NCBI GenBank assembly: GCA_039654915.1
Contig: CM077597.1
Span: 92,506,001-92,570,000, forward strand
DNA: 64,000 nucleotides
Direction of reading: 5' to 3'
Source: Aquilaria yunnanensis
Lineage: Eukaryota > Streptophyta > Magnoliopsida > Malvales > Thymelaeaceae
Shown here: positions 56,365 through 64,000 of the stretch, in pieces
Numbering within the stretch: position 1 is the first letter of the stretch
Layout of the letters: each line of letters opens with the position of its first letter
Translations under genes and position numbers: made by a program
Notes under the pieces: model-generated
The model's database searches: none
What the model saw: only the letters and a program-made list of their open reading frames with translations
Told to the model about the DNA's origin: nothing

Positions 56365-59300
56365 TCAAGTTGGAGAGTGAATGTCATGAACTCCCAACTT
56401 GCTCACGAGTGATTTAAATTTTCCCTTCCCTAGAGCTTTGGTGAACAAATCCGCCAATTGTTGTGAAGAAATTACATGTCCAACAACAACTTCACCTTGT
56501 AAAATCTTATCCCGAATAAAGTGGCAGCTCATCTCAATGCGCAGTGTTCTTTCATGAAACACAGGGGTTTGCAGCAATATGCAATGGTGCTTGATTATTG
56601 CAATGTAGAATGGCAGCACTTAAGGTGGGCATGTGTAAATCAGCTAGTAAGTATTTTAACTAGGTGAGCTCACAGCATGTACCTGCCATTACCCTGTACT
56701 TTACTTCTACACTTGATAACGAAACATTCCTTTGCCTCTTAATCCTTCATGAGATCAAAGAACTTCCCAAAAATATAAAGTAACCAATGGTGGAACGATT
56801 GGTAATGGGGCAACCCGTCCAATTAGAGTCATAGAAAGCCCTTAAATTCATAGAGTTGTTTGCATGAAAGAGTAAACCTTACAAGGGGATGTCTTTAGGA
56901 AATGGACGACTTGAAGGGCAGCAACCATGTGGTGTTGGCGCGACTCATGCATAAAATAGCCGAGAATGTGTACCGAGTACATGATGTCAAGTTTAGTAAT
57001 GGTCAAGTAAATCAGTCAACCGACTAGGTGCCAATATGCAGCAGGGTCTCTGAGTAAATATCTTTTGTGTGAAAGTTTGGATTCTTCTATCAAAAATTCT
57101 ACCAGCTTAACACCCAGGTAGTCGCAACCCTTGTTAATTTCCAAGGCATATTTACGCTAAGACATGTATATCCCTTTTTGGAGCGAGCTATTTCAATGCC
57201 AAGGAAAAACTTCATATCACCAAGGACTTTGATGTGGAAACGAGCATGAAGGAATTGCTTGAAGGCATTGATGGATTCCACATTGTTGCTTGTAATTAGA
57301 ATATCATCCATATAAATTAGCAAAATGGTGAGAGATGTACCATCTTTTAGGACAAACAAAAAGTAGTCGGTTTTGGATTGAGAAAAGCTAGCAGCAAGAA
57401 TAACTTTTGTGAGCTTGGAAAACCATTAGTAAGAGGCTTGCTTTAATCCGTATAACAATTTGTGAAGGCGACACACAAGGTTGTCCCCCTGTCGTCGAAG
57501 ACAGGAGGGGGATGCATGTAAATTTCTTCCAGCAAATCTCCGTGGAGGAAAGTGTTATGGACATCGAGTAGTTGTAGAGGCCAACTCAAACTGGCAGTGA
57601 CGGCAAGCAGGCATCGAACAATTGTCATTTTTATAGTGGGATAAAAAGCATCATTATAGTCGATGTCGTGAGCTTGAGTGAAGCCTCTTGCAACCATTTG
57701 AGCCTTATAGCGGTCAACGGATCCATCAGCTTTATGTTTAATACGGTATACCCATTTTGCAGCTGATGGGCCATTTGCCAGGTGGTAAAGGAATAGGACT
57801 CCATGTCTTGTTATCGATTAGTGCTTGTAGCTCTAGATTCATAGCCTCCTGCCACTTTGGATTTGTTGTAGCAATATTATAAGAAGTTGGTTCCTTATCC
57901 CGACTTACATTAGCAACATAATTTAGGTATGAAGGAAAATATTGATGATATGATAAGTAATTGAAGAGAGGGTATTAGGTACGTGGTAAAGGACTAGGTG
58001 AGGCCAATGAGGTTTAGTGTGGTGGCATAGTCTCTTGTGATCAAATGTAGTACTTGAAATGGATGTTGGCTTTTTTTATTCATTGGGAGCCACGGAGGAA
58101 TGGTATTGGAGTAGCCGGAAACTGGTCTAGTTTAGTTTGAAGAATGATGGGATTGGTCAGAGTTATGTTAGGATTGGCAGGAGGACAATCGGAGGGAATT
58201 TCTAGGGAAGAAATCAGTGGTGAAGAAGGATGTGTTGCAACTTCATGTGTAAAGGATGGTGGTAGGGTGTTTTTGGGTGATTGAGTTAAGGTCATTGGTT
58301 TTAGTTGTCACTGTAGCGTCTATTGTAAAAGAATCAAATAAGAGGGGCAAAGGAATGGGATGAGTTGTGGTGTTGGGTGTGGTTGGATTTGGGCACGGTG
58401 AATAATTAAAAATGTCCTACAAAAAAATGACATCCCTATTTGTGAATATCTTTTTGGTTTCAAGGCTGTGTAATTTATACGCCTTTTGACCCATAGGATA
58501 ACCAAGAAAAATGCATTTGATGGCGTGAGGTGCAAATTTTGAAGATGGATTAACAGAGGTTGCAAAAGCAACACAACCAAAGACTTTCACTTGAGAATAA
58601 TCTAATGGCTTATTGTAGAGAATTTCAAAAGGTGATTTTTTATTTAGCAATAAAGTGGCGAGATAGTTAATTATATAGACAACAGTAAGAACACACTCTC
58701 CTTAAAAATCAATAAGAAAATGGGATTAAAAATGAAATGCTCATGCAGTCTCAAGAATGTGTCTATGTTTATGCTCAAGAACACCGTTTTGTCGAGGTAA
58801 ACGCAAGAATGTTGGGAAATGACGCCATTTTTAAGGAAGAAATTTTGTAGGGAAATAAATCTAGCACTATTATCAGATAGAAATTGTTGAACTTTAGTGT
58901 TGAATTGAGTGGTCACATAATGAAAAAATGGGCATAATATTGATTGTGTTTTAATTTTGTGGTGCATAAAAAATAACCATGTAAAATGAAAAAAATCATC
59001 CACAATAGTCAAGAAGTAATGGGCACCAGATAAAGAGGGGTGTTTAAAGCGACCCTAAACGTCACAGTGAATAAGTGAAAAACATTTTGAAGTTGAAATT
59101 GAACTAGGAGAAAATGGTTGACGAGTTTCTTTTGCTAAGGGACAAATGTCACATTTGTGACTAGAATAAAAATCAAAATGAAGCCAATTTTTAGCTAGAA
59201 ATTGTAAATGACCTAAAGAAGGGTATCCTAAATGTTGATGCCAAAGGTTGGAGGGTAAAACCATATTACAAGTGGAATGAGGAGAATGAGCCAACGCCAC

Positions 59301-60780
59301 CAGGTAATATAGGTCACCACAATGCTTACCCACACGAATCATCGTCCTCGTAGCTAAGTCCTGTAAAATGCATCAAGATGGGAAGAATGTCACTGAGCAA
59401 TGTAAGCCATCAGCTATTTTCCTAACAGACAAGAGATTAACGTTAAAGTTTGGCACACATAAAACATTATTCAATTGAAAAAATCATTAAGCCATATTGA
59501 GCTAGTCATAGTAATTCCAGCCTTTTCTCCACTAGGTAATGAAACTGTTGCCAAAAAAAGATGCTCCTTAACATTTATCAATGTGGTAGCAGAAGAGGTA
59601 ATGTGATGAGTTGCTCCACCATCAATTATCCAATGAATGGGAGCAACTGGTGATAAACTTGGGGCATATTCAGATGATGTAGTGGCATTGGCTGTGGATT
59701 AGAAGAATTGGGAGTTAAAACATGAAGTATTTGACTGTATTGATCTTCAGTTAGGTTCGGAAGAAAGGCCTGAATGTCCAGGAGAGTTAGCTTGAAATCT
59801 GCCTGATTTACAGAATGTTTGTTCAAAGCTTTGTCTAAAGAGTCATTGCTTTGATGGGTATATCATTTTTCTTTGCACTTGGGATGATTGGGAGGATATT
59901 CGATCAACTTGTAGCATGTTTCCCTTTTATGGTACATATCACCATAATAGGTGCATTAAAAGGGCTCATTGTTGTGTGGATTATTCATTTGATTGTTTTG
60001 TCATCCCTTTGGAGCATTGCTACGCACCACCATGGTTGTTGTGTTTGAAGGGATGGAGATAAAAGTCCCCAACTCGCACTGTTTTTCTTCTTGAGCAACA
60101 GCTGCATAAGCCTTATGAACAGAAGGCAAGGGATTCATTAGTAAGATCTGGCCTTGCATACCTGAATAAGATTCATTGAGTCCCATGAGAAATTGCATCA
60201 GTTTCGTGTGATCATTTGATTTCCATAAGTACAACTCATAGAGGAGTTGAAGGATGCTAACTCGTCCCATAATCCTTTTAGCTTTGTGTAGTACGTAGTG
60301 ATGGTCATCGATCCTTGCTTGATCTTATAGATGTCTCATTGAATCTGAAAAACACGATAAGCATTCCCCAAGGAGAACCTTTCACACAAATTTTCCCAGA
60401 TTGCGTGAGGAGTATTGCATGAAAGCACAGAGTTAGCCAGATCAGGTTCAATTGAGTTGAGAATCCAAGATAGTACCATATCATTACAACGCTGCTAGAG
60501 AGCATATTCATTAGGTCTTGAAGTTGCATCAGGTTCTTTGATCTTGCTAGTACTGAAGCTAGTTTTGTTCTTGGCACTTAGTGAAATTCTCATGGCACGA
60601 CACCAAGAATGGTAGTTGTCACCATTTAATATATTGGAAACCAAAAAAAGATCGAGATGATCAGAATGGTGCAGAAATAGTGGATTGGTAAGAGCATCAG
60701 AAGATGTTCCTCTATAGATTAAAGAGCTTTCTTTGTCAATCTCAATGATGATATTGTGACAAAACAAAGAAGACGAAGAA
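56365..60780 (-). pseudogene. Copia gag-pol remnants
   Basis: Fragments run in the order gag, integrase, reverse transcriptase, RNase H (the copia order). Gag: LFLVSNILNGDNYHSWCRAM (60770-60495) and a middle part with MQFLMGLNESYSGMQGQILL (60270-60001). Pre-integrase finger: LWHQHLGYPSLGHLQF and CDICPLAK (59342-59055). Integrase core fragments: VDDFFHFTWLFFMHHKIKT and FGCVAF (59012-58417). Reverse transcriptase: MVARGFTQAHDIDYNDAFYP (57697-57443) and YMDDILITSNN (57359-57099). RNase H: QQLADLFTKALGK (56619-56365). Many stops and frameshifts rule out function. Confidence 0.85.
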
Positions 60781-60804
60781 GAGAAGAACTAGGATCTCAA
60801 TCCC

Positions 60805-60816
60805 GCTCTAATACCA
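60805..60816 (-). other. Copia primer-binding site
   Basis: The sense strand reads TGGTATTAGAGC, complementary to initiator tRNA-Met 3' end apart from one base, directly after the sense LTR end TTTCTACA. Confidence 0.75.
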
Positions 60817-61014
60817 TGTAGAAAAGTATTTGTTTAGAATGATTATTTTCATTGCATTACATGGATTTTATACACAGTGTATGCTTGTCCAATTAAGGTT
60901 TTCCACCAAATTAGGAGACTAATAAGGAAGGACAACTAATACAATTACAATATCTAACAAGTGTACTAAGATATTTTGTCACTCAAATTGAATGCTGAGA
61001 TACACTTTCCAACA
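60817..61014 (-). repeat. Copia 5' LTR (right end)
   Basis: 198 bp. It is intact, whereas the left copy is split. It lies between the F-box leader (to 53612) and the F-box coding start (61122). Confidence 0.85.
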
Positions 61015-61121
61015 GTTTCGATGATGAAGAAGGGAAAAACTTATGTCCCTCCGTAGTATTTTGTCAAGACTATGATCAAAGATAAGTTCGACAGAAGCAA
61101 CAAGCGGAAGCAAAAGAAGTC
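61015..61121 (+). promoter_or_regulatory. Leader of the second F-box copy (proximal part)
   Basis: Matches 48165-48271, including 'gataagttcgacagaagcaac'. It is separated from its own distal leader (53440-53612) by the 7.4-kb copia insertion. Confidence 0.65.
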
Positions 61122-61690
61122 ATGCCAATGGAGAATGATTTTAGGCTATCTGAAGTTTCTGATGAGATTGTGACCCACATTCTTGATAGACTCAACTTCG
61201 TGGCAAGAGTTTGTTTCACTGCGGTTTGCAGGGCCTGGAAGCTTCTTCTTCATTGGCTTCCCTTATTTCTCATAGAAACAAAAAAGCCTCCCCAGTTTAT
61301 AAAAGCAGGGGAACACAAGAAGTGCCACTCCATTGTTCTCCAACAGACATGTCCTTGTAACAACCAGCAAGTAGCATACACCAAAATGAAGCTCGATGCA
61401 ATCCCTCCAGCCACAGCAGAACACCTTGTGTATGTGAGTGGCACAAGCTCCAGCCAGTTGCATAGTATTTGAAGGCATACACATGCCTTCTACTTTCTGC
61501 TTGTACTCCCCTTTCACTAAGAAATCTATCCATCTACCACATGGTTTGCCTTTTTCTTTTAGTTGGTTTGCGATGCCCCATCCTCTAACTTGTTCGGATT
61601 ATACTCAATCACCAGATAGTTGCACTGATGAACAGGGTGATAGAGTTAATAATCTTCATCCAACATCTAAAGTTATTGTTTGTGCTCAAC
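61122..61690 (+). pseudogene. F-box gene fragment (copy C), frameshifted and truncated
   Basis: The N-terminus MPMENDFRLSEVSDEIVTHI, with CFTAVCRAWKLLLHWLPLFL, is an F-box homologous to 48273-49406 (LCDLPDGVVIDILDRIN). The frame stays open to about 61470, then shifts. DUF295-like text (SIHLPHGLPFSFSWFAMPHP) appears in a second frame to about 61600, and the remaining C-terminal part of the gene is missing. The codon that is TAG in copy B is CAG here (PPQF). Insertion of copia in the leader probably removed its promoter. Confidence 0.75.
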
Positions 61691-62060
61691 ACTAAGTAAT
61701 ATTTCCTCGACTTCTACTATAATGAGAGAATTTATCTGGTGGCCATTGCACAACAATTTCTAGCTCTACTACTACAAGAAAAAGAAGCTTCAATAATCGA
61801 AGTCATGAATAGGTTTATGCATACTATTCATCAAAGGTAACAAGGAGGAGTTTCTTCAAACCATTTGTTTTATTAGCTCAAACACTAAGTAGACTTATGT
61901 AATTTTGTTTTCTGGAAAAATTCTCTACTTCAATTAAAGTTTTGCTATGGAGTTTTTGGAGTCATTTCCACATGTATATACACAATATAAACTTCTCTAC
62001 AACTATCTAAGATATTTTTCTCTTTGGAAAATTTGGAGATTTTTTTTCTATAGCAATAAT
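61691..62060. other. AT-rich spacer, nothing recognisable
   Basis: No gene supported. A stretch 'actactacaagaaaaa' near 61777 is weakly like a CACTA end but has no partner nearby. Confidence 0.5.
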
Positions 62061-63467
62061 TGTTAGTGTTCTGCCCAAAAGCCAATCATGAAATGATTGT
62101 ATTTTTTACATTGAGTCATGGTATTTTATTAAGGCATTACTCCAATAATTGTGTTTGTTGTTTTGTTTCTGTGTGACATGATCAAACACAATTATAACCC
62201 TAGAATGAAAGTATTCTTAAATGCCCCTGGTCTAGTTTTACTGTGGAGTGGGTTGCAATAATATATAAAGACTAGCATATATGGAGACTAATATGAGACA
62301 TGTAGTCTACATAACTTGTGTACTAAACTGACCCACCATGAGAATGGTATATGGATCATTATATAAATGTCATAAGTGATTCCCATAGTGATCATGTATA
62401 TGTAGTCCTTTGACCTAAGGTCATCAAGGTTCCTTACATGTGAGTCACATACTTTGATACTTCCTTTTGTTGCTCGTTACTGAGTGAACATGAAGGTGGT
62501 CATTGGGTGTATCACATATCAAGCAGAGGATTTTGTATGATCAAGATGAGATTTGTCCTTCCTATGTAACGAGAGTGATGTCTTTGGACCCCTTGATAGA
62601 GTGAGACTAAGAAAATGCGTAGCCATGCTCGGATGAGTTGATATATGATATCAATGTCATCAGTTTAAGTTAGTCTCCTCGATAATCAAGAAACCATAGA
62701 TTGGGTTATACGAGAGTGACATATTCCATGTCTCATGCTTGGTCTTGATATCTTAGACAAAGGAATAATAACATATATGGATAATATTCATAGAGGTTTA
62801 GTCGAATCAACGACTATCTTGTCACTTGGGGTAGTAATGATGTGTTGCTAAACACCGTTTATTGTTTATAATCATAAATGTGATTTATGATTGTTGTCAA
62901 TATGATGGAAGCCTATTGAGTAGCACACATATAGTAAATTGGATTATTTGAGTGCATGGGCCAAATTGTTTGGGTTTTGGTTTCATGATAATTTTAGATT
63001 AGTAATTGGCCCAAAGGTTGGGCCATTATGAAGCCCAAAATTAAACCTAATTAGATTAGGGTATTGAAACCCATTAGGCTTGAGAGTTGAGTCTCACTAT
63101 ATATACATCATATAGTGAGAATTTTCATAGCTATTGTTCTAGCCTCCCTAAGGATGAAATCAGAAAGGTTCTAAAAAGTTCCGATCGCACTCTTGTCTTG
63201 TCATTCTTTGGAGGACACAAGCTAGCACTGCTGGCGCAAGAGAAACACATATGCGGGGATGTGGTGATCCCGGGAGGCTCGTGTGGATACTGTAGAGAGC
63301 TTGAACACATCAATTGTTCAAGTTTGTGATTCGACTCGATAGCTAGGTGAAAAATCTCAATCAACTAGGTATAAAATTTTCAAACACCCAATTTACCCCA
63401 TTTCACTTGGATCCTGGATGGTTTCAGTTGTCTTCTGCTACACTAGTTTGGCTCCTGAAACCCTACA
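62061..63467 (+). repeat. 5' LTR of an incomplete LTR retrotransposon (probable copia)
   Basis: Begins TGTTAGTGTTCTGCC, ends CCTGAAACCCTACA, has a TATA box (63098-63106, ACTATATATACATC), and is followed by a tRNA-Met-type primer site. About 1.4 kb, non-coding. The start position is the less certain end. Confidence 0.72.
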
Positions 63468-63468
63468 A

Positions 63469-63480
63469 TGGTATCAAAGC
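63469..63480 (+). other. Primer-binding site of the edge element
   Basis: TGGTATCAAAGC, one base off the initiator tRNA-Met complement TGGTATCAGAGC. Confidence 0.7.
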
Positions 63481-64000
63481 TACTTGTGAAACCCTAAATC
63501 AGGATTGAGTGTTGAATCACATGATCCGTTATATGTTTGGTTGCTTTTGATCATGATTAATTAGATTGATTCATGAGGCATGAACTTGAACTTGTAATAT
63601 ATATATGAGATATATAAAGAAACAACATACATTGGTTAATGAGATTAACCCTAGGTTGATGCATATGAGATACTTATCTAAATAAAGATTGTTGCAACAG
63701 TTGTACTAATCATTACAGGCATTAGATTAGGGCTGTTCAGGCACCTTGAGTAGGGTACTTTTGGTGGCTCGAACGGAGGTGGTCTTGGGTGATTAGTTTC
63801 TTGAAATAATAGATCTCGGACAATGTAATTTTAAGACAATGTTTTACGTCAAGGGTGCTGCCCCTTTTTCACCCTCCACAAGGGCGACTCCCCTTGACCC
63901 TGCCTGTTGATTGGCCAGCGAGACCATCATATGTGAAGCGGCACATTAATAAAATTGGTTAACAAACACATGTTAATTGACATGCATTTTTTTGAATGAG
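63481..64000 (+). mobile_element. Start of the internal region of the edge element
   Basis: Non-coding AT-rich leader before any gag frame; the element continues beyond the window. No domain is visible. Confidence 0.5.

Larger units (their letters stand above)
53613..61014 (-). mobile_element. Degenerate Ty1/copia element, split by a solo LTR
   Basis: The right LTR is 60817-61014 (198 bp; TGTAGAAAAG...TTTCCAACA). The left LTR is 53613-53636 plus 56171-56357, interrupted by the solo LTR. The flanks are GTTTC/GTTTC (53608-53612 and 61015-61019). On the minus strand a tRNA-Met-type primer site (TGGTATTAGAGC, plus strand 60805-60816) lies next to the right LTR, and a polypurine tract (GAGGGGGAGTG, about 56358-56369) lies next to the left LTR. 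The LTRs differ by about 8% by eye plus an indel, and the coding region is full of stops, so it is old. Confidence 0.88.

Noticed and set aside
59851..60048. Plus-strand open frame with hydrophobic stretches
   Set aside because: It is the opposite strand of the copia gag remnant and has no independent support.
61770..61795. CACTA-transposon end (actactacaagaaaaa)
   Set aside because: There is no inverted partner or 3-bp target duplication nearby, and the match is short.

Overview
This is plant nuclear DNA, most likely from a eudicot. It holds a plant-type L1 LINE with a DUF4283/zinc-knuckle ORF1, Ty3/gypsy elements of the Tat lineage (two RNase H domains), a Ty1/copia element, TRIM-like miniature retrotransposons, a hAT-type element carrying a fragment of a plant KIN-12 kinesin gene, and F-box/DUF295 genes with short T-rich introns nearby. 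I cannot name the species. Almost everything is mobile DNA, and most coding regions are broken.

Layout: (1) 1-9540 is AT-rich spacer with a TRIM remnant (137-566), a nearly full-length LINE (600-6462) with a 12-bp target-site duplication (TSD), and a complete TRIM (8514-9001). (2) 9541-45211 is a second copy of the same spacer and TRIM, with a roughly 35-kb nest inside the TRIM LTR. G1 (10043-23211, minus strand, TSD ACTTG) carries an unrelated solo LTR (17407-19934, TSD GTTTA). G2 (23242-45143, plus strand, TSD GCTTC) lies 30 bp away in the opposite direction and is split by G3 (25993-37081, minus strand, TSD CCTGT). (3) 45212-49406 resumes the spacer and leads to an F-box gene (48273-49406) with two in-frame stops. 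(4) 49407-61690 is another copy of the spacer plus F-box unit. It is broken by a hAT-like element carrying kinesin exons (50822-53287) and by a degenerate copia element (53613-61014, TSD GTTTC), whose left LTR holds a second solo LTR (53637-56165, TSD GGAAT). (5) 62061-64000 starts another LTR retrotransposon that runs off the window.

Main point: all three Tat elements carry, between pol and the 3' LTR, a gene on the opposite strand. It has its own TATA box and a G-box at constant spacing (134-135 bp), and three introns of 68-89 bp at matching positions and phases. Exon sizes are nearly identical in the copies, so this is a spliced antisense gene resident in the retrotransposon. Its product starts with a domain like the 'putative gypsy type transposon' family (Transposase_28) and ends in a coiled coil. 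In the same elements gag starts inside the LTR and is read straight through the primer-binding site. Host sense transcription and the antisense gene converge on a repeat-rich 3' region. Most stops in the Tat genes fit C-to-T or G-to-A changes, as expected of methylated, silenced DNA.
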